Origin: Lingula anatina
Taxonomy: Eukaryota; Brachiopoda; Lingulata; Lingulida; Lingulidae
Direction of reading: 5' to 3'
Assembly (NCBI RefSeq): GCF_001039355.2
Contig: NW_019775626.1
Coordinates: forward strand, 139,257-202,855
DNA length: 63,599 bases
The translations under genes and the position numbers were made by a program. The notes below the pieces were generated by a model. That model had not been told where the DNA came from and did no database searches. It saw only the letters and a program-made list of their open reading frames with translations. Position 1 is the stretch's first letter. Each line of letters begins with the position of its first letter. Shown here in pieces: positions 1-14,294 of this stretch.

Positions 1-2279
1 CACACACACACACACACACACTTACTGGACTAGGCCAGATCCCAATTGGGTCTTTGCATTGTTAAAAGCATAATGAGCATGTTTGTTGGCTGGGTAATGT
101 ACAGGTGTTTGTGTGGCATGTGTAATAAATTATGGAGATTTTTTGTACCAAGCCATAGATATTTATATGTATTTATAAATATGGTATACCTAAGAAATTC
201 AGAAAAGACAATTTCATGATTTTAATGGCCATATTTGAGCCAAATATTTTCTGACATATGATACTGTCGCGGTATTTTTTTTTTCTTTTAACATTTTGTG
301 TACTGGGGTTACCAATGACAGCATCTTTAATTCCTATTTCTAGCCCAGCACTCCTTACCTCCTATCTGCTGTTGCTATGCCTACAAGGTGAATATTTATG
401 TATAAGAACTGTTGATAATAAGACGGAAAGCAAGTCATGAAATAAATTAAGTGATTAACAATTAATTTACATTGTCCATATTGAGCAAAATTAGTCCTTA
501 TTCAGTTGAATAGACTTTGCCTTTCTTCTACCTGAATGAAGAATTTTTAATTCTCAGTACTTAAGCAATGGAAGGCGTTTGCCCAAAGGTAATGCCATGA
601 TAATAAAAAAGTGGAAAGATCCTGGGAGAAGTCAGTTGTATTTTAAGTTGTACAATTTTCAATACCATATTTCTATAAAGAGTTGTATGATACTGTTATG
701 AGATTATGTTACTGATGATGGAAGAGGATTTAAAACTTGTAACCAACTAATAAAAGGATGTCGGATGTTATCAATTGGGAACAAAATGTTTATTTCTTTT
801 GCACCATCAAAGGGTGAATTTTCTCTCATAAATGGCATCAAAAATTGCCACTTTTTGACTGAAAAAATGGAATTTCCTTTCAAGTTTTTTTTAAATAAAA
901 TTTCCTCTTGTCAATGAACTTTCAACATTGATATTTATTTTATAAAAAAATATTTTTCATAGCCATGCTATGAATATTAGAGAAAAAGTGGGTTTGTGGA
1001 GAAAGATTATGAAATGTCCTTAGAATAGGTAGATGTCAACTATTTGAGCACTAAAAATGTTTTACAACTGGAAAGTAAAGGCTTACCAGAAAGGTAAAGC
1101 TCATGTATAAATGCAGTGTATATCACTTTTTAAATATGCATCAGATTGTTTTTAAATTATTTTCCTTTAAGGAAGTAAAATTTCATTTTACCTTGAACTG
1201 TTCTTCAAAGATGCAGAGATATTTTCTTCTCCATCAGGTTCTTACCAAGACTGTGAGTCAGACGTGCCATTATGTGAATGAATTAATTGGTAATAAAATA
1301 AGGAAGTGTCACCGTTTTCTTTTTAGTGCTGTCATCAGACTCAAGAAGGGGTGGATTTAATTATTTTTTCTATACAAAAATTGTTATTAAATTTCAAGCA
1401 CCTTTTTTTATTTTTAAGGCTGATTTTTATGAAAAATATACAAACATACTATTTGTCTGTAAGTAGATTACTTTTCAGAGATTCTGAGGAATCTGTGCAC
1501 TATTCCATATATTTTTAGTAAAACATTCTTTTTGGGAACAGATAATGTAGTCACATTTTGGGAGTAATTACCATAAACACTGTTGCCTCATCTAATAAGG
1601 TTATCGAGGTCTTTGGGTGGGTTTATTATGAGAAGATAGCATTCATGGCATGACTTATTTTACACATTAAAGTCATTGTTAGTCAAACCTTTTACACTGA
1701 AACTTAAAATGGGCCCCAAGGCCAAAATGGAAGAAAAATAAACCCTGCCTTATGTATTACAGGTAAAAGTAGCAACTACATTATATCAACAGAGCTGTTG
1801 TCTAATTCCGTATGTTGCCTTATTCTGTGTGATTTAGTCTATCCAGTATCTAAATTATCAAAATAAAATGCGTGTTGGTGGTCTTGTTTGGATGTATGGC
1901 TAAAAGTGTATTGGTGTGTTTTGAGAGAATGACAACTTAATCATCTGTCTATTAAGAGATTTACCTTAACAGATCAAGACAGTTGCAAGGTGCAGGGCAT
2001 GGCCCGTTGTTAACTAAATTAGTTATTAATAAAGATAAAAATCCAGAAGCAAAATTGTGGAGAGCTTATGAAGGGGAGTCAAATAAAGTAAAGTGGTATC
2101 CCTAAAATATAACCCTCTCTGTGAAAAATATCTACTCGTCACAAAAAGCCATTCAAATAGCAGATAGTAATCAGTGGATCTGTAGTAGAGATTTGTAGTA
2201 CAGTGTTACTGTAGAACAGAATTGTAGAGGTTAGAATTAGGTTTGGTGCTGGGGGGGGGGGGGGTGAGGTTATCATCAT

Positions 2280-2530
2280 CAGACGGTCTAGTAAGATGAG
2301 TTGTACTAAGATAGGTGGACACAACTTATCTGGAATAGCGGCCACACTATGTAGATTGTACTAACAGACGGTCTAGTGGGAAAGGTGGACCCAAGTTATC
2401 TGGAATAGCAGCCACACTATGTAGATTTTACCAACAGGATTTAAGGACATCTGGTAACCAATATCATACTGACAGCCTAGTAAGTAAGATGGGTCATTCC
2501 AAGATAAGTGGGCCCAACTTCATAGGAAAT
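2280..2530. repeat. Diverged tandem repeat, ~86-bp unit
   Basis: AGACGGTCTAGT recurs at about 2280 and 2366, followed each time by GGTGGAC, TTATCTGGAATAGC and CACACTATGTAGATT. A third, weaker unit starts near 2471 (GACAGCCTAGTAAG). Confidence 0.7.
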
Positions 2531-4242
2531 GCAGTTTATTTAATTAAGCTAAAAGGGTTTGAGTATTTAGTTGAACCATATCTTTATGAATAAATGTGCC
2601 AAGCTTCTTACTCATCTCGAAGGAAGTAATTAAATGTGCTATGACTGTCATAAGAACAAGCTGTATATTTCCTCATCTTTAAGAACAAAACTGACATCAT
2701 CTATTTCCTTTTCTTAAACATGACCTTTCCATTATGTGGTTAGATCAATTGACTGTATCTCTGTGTTTCTTACCACCAACTTAGATGGTTTTTGTTGTGA
2801 ATGGATACGAGCTTAAAATAAACTTTTAAATTAAGTCAGAATGTGAGTGTGTGTGTGGGGGGGGGGGGGGTTGATAGATATAATATAAATAAGATTGAAA
2901 GACTTCCCTATTTTGAAGTCAAATATCATAATTTTAGTTGCTATGGTTAAATCTGATATTGTGGGACAATGTGGTTTTCCAAAAAAAATAAAATCTCACA
3001 AAAAGAATGATGGTATCATATCTGTTAGTTGCACAGTTAAAATAGACTATCTTCAAAATCTTGAATTTGTTTTTAAGAAAAATTACAAATAGAAAATGAT
3101 GGCTATCATAGTGTGATTGTAACATTTACAGTGCAGATATCCACCAAGGCATAAAGTGATAGTAACTAAAATAATATTTAAAATTGTTTTTAATTTATTC
3201 CCTCCTAAGTGTTTTGAAATTTTTCCTCCAGAAACCAACACCAAGAAAAGCATAACCTCTTACATTGGAAGTTGATGAATGGACACTTAGATTGTAATAC
3301 ACTTTCTAATATTATAAATTCAGTTTCCTTTGTTCAGTATGTTCAGCTTAGACAGTTATGTCTGTACTGGCTCTAAACCTATCTGAAATTCAATCCCTGC
3401 AATTTTTCGACAAGCAAATATTTACAAATGTATGTGCTTGTTTTTATTTTTGGCCCATATTTCAAGCCTTTTGTTCTGAACCGTATCTATTTCCTTTGAT
3501 TTAGTCTGCACATAATACATTTATACAGTGATATTTACCTGAATGATGCTGATGAGGTAACTGATCTGCTAAAACAAGATATACAGGTACTTCCACAGTC
3601 ACAATGTCCAGACACTTGTCACTGAATTTTTTCCCTTCTTTTAGGCTGTCAAAGTGTTGTTAGTCTGAGGACTATTTCTTTCACCATTATATCATGTTTT
3701 AAAAATCCTTGCTGCTGTAAGAGTCTGTTGAGAGTATTTCCAAAATATTTTGTGTGTTCGTCAGCAGAACTGTCTTGCCTGAGACAGATATGTCCATTCT
3801 ACAAATACGTTTTAGTATGGCCCAACAGGAAAGTGGACAATTAATGTGCCTTACTAGAAAAATAAAGCAGAAAATAATCCGTTTGCATCAACACAACTCT
3901 GAACATGTCTGTGGACAAATCATCACTGCAGCTGTATCTTTTGTCTAACAGAAACCAGTTTTGAGAGATCAGGATAATTTTATCTGTAGGAGATCAACGG
4001 CACTTTCTAATAAGATATTAATGTATACAGACCAGATATCGCCCTCTAGTGCATAAATATGTATTTATTACCTTTGAAGGTGAACTTTGATGTCACTACT
4101 GTCTGACCTTCTCTAATCAAGACGATCAAGATTTTATAATGTGATTTGTACTACCTACTGGATAACTGATGAGATGAAGTGGTTGATAAATCCATTTAAG
4201 TGTTGTTAGGTCTGAGGTCAGAGACATAAGTTCAACACTGGC

Positions 4243-4279
<37 letters not shown>

Positions 4280-6741
4280 GGGGTGGAGAGGACAAACATG
4301 GAGAAAATTATTGAGTCAAAGGAAGCAAATGCAAAAGAGTGCTACCCATTGACCCTGTGACAGAAAATGTAACTTTGCTAAAGCTCATTTTGACCACAGT
4401 TGTTTGGTATTACAAATCCCATTGATTTTTTAAAAATCTCTTTTAGAGACTTAAGAAATGGGTAAGTATCTTGTCTGCTAATTTACTCAGATTTTGGAGA
4501 CAAGAAAGCTTATAAAAATGGCATAATGGTGAAAAATATGAATGACATACAACTCATATATTCTCAACATGCCAAGGGAAAAACTACTCTTTTCAAGTTC
4601 TTCTCAGATGTCATCTTACAAATATCTGTTCCATTAGGTAATTTTTGCAGATATAAAACACTTTTTTCCTTTTTTTTTTTTTTTTTTTGTATTTTTTCAT
4701 GTGTTTTAAATTTTTTTAAAGAAAATTTTTTTAGGATAAGTCCATTGTAATGATTCAAGATAAAGTAATTACTGATTTAAAGCATAAGCTTTATTTCTTT
4801 TTAGAAAACAAATCAGTTTTTAATGTTATTGGACTATATCTCATTCAGCCTAGGTCAAAATAGTTTTAAAAATTTACATTAAAAGTCAAGAACTTAATTT
4901 CAAGCATATTTTTTATGAAACTGGAGCCAATGTCTCACCAAGAAATAAGAGGACATTTTTATGGATGGCGAGAGATTTTTGGAATACAAGCTACACCCCC
5001 GAGAAGGGGTAAAGTGTGTTAAAGTGAATGAGAATTTCCTCTAACTTTTTTTCCTGTTTCCGTTGCTGAGGTAGCAGAGCACAAATACTTGTGGCTTATA
5101 CAGGGTTGTTTGTTCATGTTTTTTTTCCTCCAAAGAGACATCAGAAGTTTTAAACAAGCCTTATCAAGTGACTATTTATCCATTTTATCCATTTATATTC
5201 ATAATGGATTTGCCTTGATCAATAATCAAGGGGAAAAAAAGCTTTAGGAGAAAAACTTATGTTACTTACTCCCGTTGAGATGCAACATAATGAAAATAAT
5301 TTTACATTTTTCCTCTTACCTCAAAGATGGTTTCTGTTCTTGATCATAACTGTCACCAATAATTGTGTCATTTGAGTTTGTTTAGATATTTGGTAAACTG
5401 AAAATAAAGGGAAGGAATAAATGATGAATTTATAAAGATAATGGAAGAATATTTTGAGTACACATATTTTTTAATCGTTGAAAGATTCAAGGCTGAATAA
5501 ATTTGAACAATAAATATGAATATGTTCTATGTTTTTCCTACTTGTTAATCAAATGGGTGATTATATTTACTTTGTCATGGTAGTTAGATCAAATCGCCCT
5601 TTTTGCCAGAAATGGTGGACTCTGGGTAAAATATGATTTAGGCACACACACATTTCATGGAAAAAGGTCCACTTTTTCAGAAAAAGACACTCCCCCCCCC
5701 CTCCCCCTTCTTCCTTTGAAATGACTTGGCTACAGGCCTGGACAAATGAGGCGAATGTGACAAACAAGTTGTGAAGCAAGGGTCTTCAGACATGACATAC
5801 CTGCATGCTACCTGTAGTTACTGCAAGCTTGAGACCTTCCTTCTCCGAATCATCAGTGGTTATCAGGTGTCAAATAATATGAAGTAAATCCTACGTTTTA
5901 CTTTTCTAAATCTCTGACATTATTATAGCCTGTGTCACAAATTAAACAACTTCAGAATTTAGCTTTAACCAAGACTACATACTTAACTTGCCATTGGGGG
6001 ACCTACTTCGTTAAGTTGACATTGTAATATCCTATGACGTATGGTTCATGAACTGCGTGGGACATATTTGTCCTATAGATAGATGCAGTTGACGTACCTA
6101 CCTGTAGGTAGGCTTTGGTCATCACTGCCAATATTGAAAGTTTATATCAGAAAGATTTAGTACTAGGTGTCTGGACTAAGCTTAGCTTAAAAGTTAAGTT
6201 ATATTGTTCAGTCCATGGCTGTTATATGTAAACTTGGCAGTAGAGAAAGTGCTCCATAATGATGATTGTTTTCTGCCAACCCCTGTGAAAATTTGTCTCA
6301 TTTAGCGTTCACTTACAGTTCTTATGTTTTTAATATTGAAAGATTTTGATCTTAAAATCTCAAACCTACAAGTACGCTTTTTGTGATACCCTAAAACTGA
6401 TTAAATTTGAAAAATTGCAATAATAATTATACTAGAAGCATGATATTATACTGTTTTCAGAAGTTTTTCAAATTAATATCCTAAACTTTTGCATCATTTT
6501 AAGGTGTTGATGAGCATGAGGCAATTCCCCTTGATGTCTGATGGAATAGGGAGTTAATTAATTATTCCTGGAGATAAGGGCTATCAAGAAGCATGACTGT
6601 ATGAAGAGATAAGGGAAAGCATGATAGGAGATCGTCTGGTGGGTGAAGATCAGATATTATGTCGTTATGAACATGGTGGTTAACTAGGTCAAAATTTATG
6701 CGCTAAACCAGTAGCACATGTGGGGAGTGATTATCAAGGAA

Positions 6742-6750
6742 GGGGGGGGG

Positions 6751-6788
<38 letters not shown>

Positions 6789-6789
6789 N
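6742..6789. repeat. G-run and (GA)n microsatellite ending in 'n'
   Basis: The repeat runs straight into the ambiguous base at 6789, so its true length is unknown. Confidence 0.9.
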
Positions 6790-8033
6790 CTCAGAGGTGG
6801 AGAGGGGGAAGAAGATTTTAAGAAATAGGGAAGAAGGGTTTTTTGTCCTAGACATATATGATATAGTAGAACATTAGCGGTGATTAAAACAGTACATCTC
6901 CTCTATCTGTTTAAGGTTAAGATCTGCATAATAATCGTATTAAGCATGCCTGCGTCATGTGTCACTTAATCTATGGAAACAGGAAGCAGGATCCATTATA
7001 TAGCTTAGGTAATTATTCAAAGACAGTGAACCATGTTTGTTGACGCTGCAGCCAGGACAATTTTACATTTAAAACATTTGTTATAGTTTGGTTAAGATTT
7101 GCTCAGTTTTTTACAATTATAATTTATTATTTCATTATTAAAATGGTGGTAGTTATTTTTATGGTCATGTAGGCCTCATAAATGATAATTGCTGCTTGCT
7201 GACCTGAGCCTTAGATTTGAGAGCACAAAAGACTGGAGCCATAAATTAAGTACTCTTACATAAAATTAGTAGCCACTAGCACTGTACTGGATCCTACAAG
7301 ATTTACAGTTTGTGGGTCCTATCACTGTGCCCGTGGCCACTATGTTGAGTGGTGTTCTTAATTCATGGCATTAATTTGGACATTCGTGTTCATAAATCTG
7401 CATGAGGCAAAAGCTTAATCAGTTTATGATAATAATAATAATAATAAAAAGAAGAAGAACTTATTGAGCCCAGAAATGTTATATAATAATAATGCCTGGC
7501 ATCACCAAACGGAATGAAAATTATTGTAATAAGGCTGTTGATACCATGTGATGTCAAGACTCTGTGACGTCATTTGAGACAAGAAAGCGTGTGTAAATAC
7601 ACGTGAGCTAGGGTTAACTTGTCTGTGGGAGGCTCTATTAAAGTCTAGCGCAAAACATGTAATTCGATAGAATTTAAGAGGAAGTACTGCGAAAACCCTG
7701 TAATCGTGTCAGCTATTATATTCCTTATATGCCACTTTCTTTTACTTCTTCTCCCACTCTCCTTGAAATTCCATGAAACTGCGTTCGATTTTACATGTGA
7801 CCTCAGGATAACTCGGGTCGTTGCTATTATCGCTGATGATGTAATTTCCAGACAGTGGCTTGACCTTAATCACACTGCCATAATTTGCGGCAAATTTCTA
7901 CCTTGGATTATTTACAACCCCTTGAGATTATTGAAAAAAATCTTGACTAAAGGATGTGTCACGTGTCATTCTCAATAATGCTGATTGGTAAAATTTCAAG
8001 AAAATGGGAGAGGTACTATTCACACGTCACAGC

Positions 8034-8719
8034 TGTACCCATTCCACGCCGTGTGTCATGTTATTGTGCACTGAAACCAGCTTCAGCCTTTGTCACATGG
8101 TGCAGTACAGTTTGCTTTACCTTTACAATTTGAGGAAAAAAAAAATTAATAACCTGGCTATTAACCATGAGAGTCGAGAAATTAACAGTTTAATAGCTTG
8201 TCTATTAATTAAGAGAGTCGAGAAATTGACAATTTAATAGCCTATTAATTAAGAGAAAAAACTAAATGGGTTAATTTTGATTGGTATATTTGCGCTTAAA
8301 ACGAATAAAGCATACATATCACTGCAGTCACGTCACATCTCTAGGTATGTGCAAAGTATATTGCATTATATAACTAAAAAGCAGATGCTCTTTTGATACT
8401 GATGTGCTTTTGTCATTATAAACATATCAGTTTAAGACAAGCATTTTTTTTTACTTCAGTCTAATGTGTAAAAAGTATATGGATTTGACATTTCCTGTCA
8501 TGTAGATAGTGTTACTTTGTGGTTCATTTATTAGGGTCTTTAACATGACACCCCTTTCAGGTGTTTGTGAGGGAGAGAGAGGATCAAAATATTGTAGTTG
8601 AAGCTTAAAGGGATAACAACTGTTCATTTTGGCCAAAAAATGGATTTTCCTGGGGTAAAGGACAATTTCCCCATACTTACCAACCAATGGTTAATGAATC
8701 CATTCCTACACTCAAAGTT

Positions 8720-8720
<1 letters not shown>
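8034..8720. repeat. Segment repeated at 8766-9495 across an 'n'
   Basis: From TGTACCCATTCCACGCC onward this stretch is copied nearly exactly after the 'n' at 8765. The main difference is the number of ~50-bp units containing AAGAGAGTCGAGAAATT: three occurrences of GAGAGTCGAGAAATT... in the first copy region versus one more in the second (8881-9030). This looks like two alleles of one locus placed in tandem. Confidence 0.8.

Positions 8721-8764
<44 letters not shown>
8605..8764. mobile_element. MITE family C, left fragment ending in poly-T and 'n'
   Basis: Matches 9381 onward, then runs into 43 T residues (8722-8764) and the 'n' at 8765. The poly-T is where the intact copy has TTTGTTTTTTTTGGGGGG, so this is probably an assembly break in the same element. 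Confidence 0.75.
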
Positions 8765-9380
8765 NTGTACCCATTCCACGCCGTGTGTCACGTTATTGTG
8801 CACTGAAACCAGCTTCAGCCTTTGTCACATGGTGCAGTACAGTTTGCTTTACCTTTACAATTTGAGAAAAAAAAATTAATAACCTGGCTATTAACCATGA
8901 GAGTCGAGAAATTAACAATTTAATAGCCTGGCTATTAATTAAGAGAGTCGAGAAATTAACAGTTTAATAACTTGTCTATTAATTAAGAGAGTCGAGAAAT
9001 TGACAATTTAATAGCCTATTAATTAAGAGAAAAAACTAAATGGGTTAATTTTGATTGGTATATTTGCGCTTAAAACGAATAAAGCATACATATCACTGCA
9101 GTCACGTCACATCTCTAGGTATGTGCAAAGTATATTGCATTATATAACTAAAAAGCAGATGCTCTTTTGATACTGATGTGCTTTTGTCATTATAAACATA
9201 TCAGTTTAAGACAAGCATTTTTTTTTTTACTTCAGTCTAATGTGTAAAAAGTATATGAATTTGACATTTCCTGTCATGTAGATAGTGTTACTTTGTGGTT
9301 CAATTATTAGGGTCTTTAACATGACACCCCTTTCAGGTGTTTGTGAGGGAGAGAGAGGATCAAAATATTGTAGTTGAAGC

Positions 9381-9730
9381 TTAAAGGGATAACAACTGTT
9401 CATTTTGGCCAAAAAATGGATTTTTCTGGGGTAAAGGACAATTTTCCCATACTTACCAACCAATGGTTAATGAATCCATTCCTACACTCAAAGTTAGTTT
9501 GTTTTTTTTTGGGGGGGGGGAGTTTTCTGTAAAATATTCTCTTAAGAGATTATTACAGAGTGTAGCCATCTGTGGAGGTCATGTGATGTGATGGCAAGCA
9601 CAAATTCTAGAGTAATTGTGTTAACCAACGTTTTTGGTGGTAAAATGGAATTTATTATATTTCTATGAACTGCTTACAATGCATTTATTGTAAAATATGG
9701 ATAACTTACAAAAAGTTGTTATCCCTTTAA
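9381..9730. mobile_element. MITE family C, full copy
   Basis: Terminal inverted repeats TTAAAGGGATAACAACT (left) and its complement ending CCCTTTAA (right), about 350 bp apart. The interior contains CCAATGGTTAATGAATCC and a G-run. The same element is at 36308-36646, and a left fragment is at 8605-8764. Confidence 0.8.
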
Positions 9731-11584
9731 CTTCATACCAGAGCACTCACAAAAGCCTCCTTTATGGTGCAGCTCTATCCAAAAAGAAATACTGCTTTGT
9801 GGAACTGATCAACTGACATGACAGATTCTTTTCAACCATATAAAGTTACATATCTTTGTGCAGCAGATCTGTGCTGTCTAAAAGTATTGAATCTTTATCT
9901 GAAAAAGTACTTGACACCAAGCCAGCTTTGTTTGGTTTTCTAGTCTAATGCACATTGATTTTTTTTCAGGTAAAATATATTTTTTTCTTTTTGGTAAGTC
10001 TAAAGAGTAGGGATTTTATCTAAAGGACCATATAGACCAAAGACCCATTTCTTCTCAGGTTAAAATGGATTTCTTGTAACTTGTGTGATAGATGTAAAGA
10101 AATATGGGAAGGAGATCTGAAATTAGTAAATACTAAAGATAAGGAATGACATGATTCAATAATATTATAGACTTTGGCGGAGATCAATCTCAGCTAAATC
10201 AAAGGTTATAATATTATATAATTTAATACCTGAATGTCAACTGTTCTCCAAGACAACATCAGAAGTTGCAACATCGCTGTCGTCCAACGTTATCTTCTGA
10301 TTGATAATATAGGCAGCACTAAATTGTTCCCTTTTCTGCGATTGGTCAAAAGATCAGTGTTGACACTAACAATCAATATTAGGTTTTATCAGACCTCAAA
10401 TTCAGGAATATAAGATCATATAATAATCTATGCTCACTATAAAATATACGTCATAATTTTTAATGACTTGTCTCATCAACATTAAAAGTCAACCTCAACA
10501 TTTGTTGTCCAAATTTTTTTTCAGAACGATGACAAAAAGATATTTAGGGAATATTCCTGTGAAAAAAACATTTCACAGTACCTAGATAGCATCATTTTTC
10601 AAGTACTAAGCTACTGGTAATAGGACCCATTAAGCTCAGAGCTCCAGCTTATTGGATTCTGATGATCTCCTTAGTCTATCTGGGTTTTGATAAGGACACT
10701 GGCGCCATTTTTTTTTTTTTTTTTCGAAGCTTGTGACTCACAGGTTAAATGTTTCCTTGACAGCCGCATTCAGAGCTGGTGTGATTCACATAAAAAATGA
10801 TTGATCTCATACTTGTCATTAAGCAAACACATCGCTTAGGGACTCCTATGGAATCCAGTGTGAATAGCAATCAGCCTGCCTTATCCATAGCTTGTCTCTC
10901 TGCTTCATTATCAGTTGATAGCTATGATGCCAATACTGTTCCTGTTTTAAGTTAATCCTGTTTAGAATCCTCCCATTAACTGTTGATAAACTGATGTACA
11001 TTGGAAGGAGGAAGGTTTTATTTTACCCTCTCTTAAAATCATATCCTTTCTCTTGAAATTATTTTTATAATTGGATGGTTTTTTTTTTTTTTTCTTTTGT
11101 ATTAAATCCAGCAGCAAGGTTTTAGATACTTGACTTTTTTATTACAGTATGAGGAAAGAGAAAGTGAATTTTTAACTTAACCCCATTAATTGTGACATTT
11201 TTTTCTGGATTGCTGACTACCTCTTTATAGTTAATGAGGGTTAAAATAAAAATTCAGTTACAAGTTTTAATGCAGGATCTTCCATGTTTTGAGATTCTGT
11301 TGTGTTTAAAAAAAAAAGCAAGGAAAAGAAACCATGCATACCATGGTATTTACAGAAAGGAGGCAGTCAGTACTGAAATGTTGAATCAAGCAGTGGTGAA
11401 ACAAAAAGATAAAAGGAAGGTCTGCCTACTTATAAGTTGGCACAGCGTATTTTAAAGAAAAAAAGTAGGTCAATCCTAGGTGAATCCTAGAGACAAGAAA
11501 ATTTGGTTTGCTTCAGTTAAGGGTGAATTGTTATAAGACCAAAAATAAAATAGCCATTCACATAGCAATCTTTCATACATAAGG

Positions 11585-11636
<52 letters not shown>

Positions 11637-11643
11637 AAAAAAA
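11585..11643. repeat. (CT)n microsatellite plus A-run
   Basis: CT repeat to 11627, then 15 A residues. Confidence 0.95.
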
Positions 11644-12149
11644 CAGTCACAGTCACATTTTTCTCAATTATGTGGACTACTGTTTATCTATCTAAGGTCA
11701 AGGTTTATTCAAGTTAAGACCATCTTTTGACTGAAGTTTTTTGGTGAGAACACTCTTTGACCTGCCAACAGAGAATTTAGAGATAGAGAGGTCAGTCTCC
11801 AGGTAAAACCTTAGTATATCGTAGTAGATAAAGGGTTTTATGATGGACAAACATTTCCTCCTATTTCATGGCTGGAGATTTTTATCTCAGATACATCAGG
11901 CTCCTACAAGCCTATTATTTGTGATAGGTAGGAACTTTTACCTGGGGGACCATTTACACCAAATGACTCAATCCCAAAAAACTGGGATAAATACCAAGGG
12001 ATAAATCTGCACTTCAGTTTTTTTCTTTTTTTCCCTATAAAAAGGTTGCATAGATTTTGAAATAGATTGTTTTAAATGTGCTGCAAACCCTAACACTTAT
12101 GCCTCCAAGATCTCGACGAAAACTGGGAGTACATCAGGACGTCACTCTC

Positions 12150-12366
12150 GGGCTCTATTCCCAGAGCTTTTAGATCGATCTATCCCCGCGGAGAGTCTCA
12201 CTAGATTACTGTCAGATAAACCGGCTTAAATGTCCGTCCCGCCTACTACAAGCTGTAAGGGGGTAATTAACTTTCGTGTCCGCTCGGCTGACAGCTATTT
12301 AGCGTGAACCCCCAGGGAGTTATGTCGTTCTAAAGTAGATCGATCTAATCTCAAGAAATGGGGTCT
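12150..12366. mobile_element. Palindromic MITE, family A, copy 1
   Basis: Imperfect palindrome with GATCGATC near both ends, TCTCACTAGATTACTGTCAG in the left arm, its complement in the right, and an AATTACCCCC-type centre. It shares this plan with the copies at 14052, 18174, 20958, 45036, 53767, 62092 and 62811. Diverged copy. Confidence 0.75.
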
Positions 12367-13380
12367 TGTATTTGGGAAGCTGCTGGGTGATTTTCTGATG
12401 AGAAATTTTCCTTAGCTTGTGTAAATGTTGAGAAAATAACCATGCAGATTATAGCAGATTCAATATTAATCAAAATTTAAACTGCGTAATGAGACCGTTT
12501 AATTCATGTATTTCTGACCTTGACTTGTCAGTGTAAACAAAATGTACTGAAAACATTGTAAACAAGCATGTGAATGCAGCGTTTTATACCTTGTATCAGA
12601 TGCTTCATTTTACTTGACAACGCAGAGTGTTTGCATTAGGCATGCGGGGAAAAACAGTGAAAGGAACATGTACTTCGGTTTTCATTGATTTCTTGAAGGC
12701 ATTGATATTTTGAAGGGCGAGTCTATGGATTCCTTAAAATTCCCAAGTTTGAATGTTTCAAGAGTATTAAATCTGCCCCAGAAAATGCATTGTGTCTTGT
12801 GTTCATGTAATTACTGTTAATCACCCTTGTTTAATTTGCTGTCAGTTCTTTGTACGATGTAAATACTGTCGCTGCACCTGCTCTTTGTGAGGTGATTAAT
12901 ACCTACCCTGGATGTACCTAGAAGTGTCAGTACTGCATGGTATTCTGCATTCTCATTTATCACTCCTATGGAATCGTGCATATATATCTTCAGCTTATTA
13001 TCTTTTGCAAGCATATTTGCGTCATGCCTGATTTTGTTAATTATTTTGGAATATCTCTTAATCTATTGAAATATCTCCTAATCTCTGTTGTTTAATTCAC
13101 ACAGATGGAAAGTAATCAACTGTATGCCCTGACATGACTTACATATCCCGTGGCAAATGTGAATTTTTCCAACAACCACAAGTTTTATAAAAGGAAAATG
13201 CTTGCATCTGTCTATAAATAACTTTTTGGTTTATTGGGGTTTGTTGATTAACGGTTTATCCTATACAAGATTACTAGGAATAGTGGGATAAGTATTGTTA
13301 TGGCCTGTGCATTTTATATTAGCATCTTTTTTTTTTTAATCTTGGTGTCTACTAAGCAGTTGGACATAACATTTTTTTAG

Positions 13381-13703
13381 GAACAAGATGATCTGCCGGG
13401 TAGATGATCCACTGACTAAATATGGCTGACCTAATCCCCTGATGGTCCCTCTGCCTCCCCACATGTCATTAAACGAATTAAATCTTGGCTCCGAGGTTTA
13501 ATTGCTAGGCTCCTGCAGTGATGGTGCATGTGAAGGCAGGGAGACCATCAGGGTGTTCAGAACAATAAATTTTCATTTTTATTAATGTTATAGTAATATT
13601 TAACATTTAATAAAAATGAAAATTTATTCAGGTCTGAACAAGGGGATTAGCAGCATTGCTTTTAAGGTCGTCAGCCATATTTAGTGCGCAGATCATCTGT
13701 TCT
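13381..13703. mobile_element. Palindromic MITE, family B, copy 1
   Basis: Ends GAACAAGATGATCTGCC and its complement GCAGATCATCTGTTC. The arms carry ACTAAATATGGCTGAC and CTGATGGTC, mirrored on the right. A second, AT-rich palindrome (13562-13629, ATAAATTTTCATTTTTATTA and its complement) sits inside the right half, likely a nested insertion. Confidence 0.75.
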
Positions 13704-14051
13704 GAAATTAGATTTAATTTTTTTAATTTTTTGTTAAATGTTCTTATCTGATATAGGTTTTTAAAAATTCAATGAATTTTGTTTGGCACCAAAAAAAAAA
13801 AAGTCCATAATAGAGGTCAATTTTGTTGTAAACTTGGGTTACAAAAAAAATTGCAGTACCACAGTGCATCCCCCATGGTTTCTTTTAAAGAAGTGATTTC
13901 AAAATATCCTTTGTATTATCTACAACTAGAAACGTAAACACTTTTGATATGCAGTTACCTAACTGAGCCTTAAGGGTAGACTAGTCCAGTTGAAAAGACT
14001 CTTTGTTTTGGTTTGTGTAAACTGTCAACAAACCAGAGAATGTGAATGTCT

Positions 14052-14294
14052 GGGTTCCCATGCTTAGATTGATCCATCTGGATCGACCTAACTCCCTGAG
14101 GGGTTCACGCTAAATTGCTATCAGCTCAAGAGGTTTAAATGTCTGTCACACCTACCGAATCAGCTAGGGGTAAAGATAATTACCCCCTGACAGCTTTACT
14201 AGGTGTGACAGACATTTAAGCCGGTTAAGTTGATTGCAATTTAGTGGAACTCCCCAGGGAGATAGCTTGATCCAAATATCTGTGGGAATGGTCT
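14052..14294. mobile_element. Palindromic MITE, family A, copy 2
   Basis: Begins GGGTTCCCATGC and ends GTGGGAATGGTC. The arms pair over GATCCATCTGGATCGACCTA, the TAAATTGCTATCAGC segment, and AAATGTCTGTCAC. The centre is TAATTACCCCC. Confidence 0.8.

Noticed and set aside
344-387. Possible 44-nt micro-exon (TTTCTAG|CCC...ACAAG|GTGAAT)
   Set aside because: Splice signals and open frame fit, but so short a stretch arises by chance and the peptide matches nothing I recognise in CEP104.
3529-3586. Possible 58-nt exon reading DIYLNDADEVTDLLKQDIQ
   Set aside because: AG/GT bounded and plausible in composition, with a phase compatible with 344-387, but no family similarity; transcript reads would be needed.
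7706-7978. 90-codon open frame with a hydrophobic start
   Set aside because: No domain, no splice-consistent neighbour, and low-complexity hydrophobic start; likely chance.
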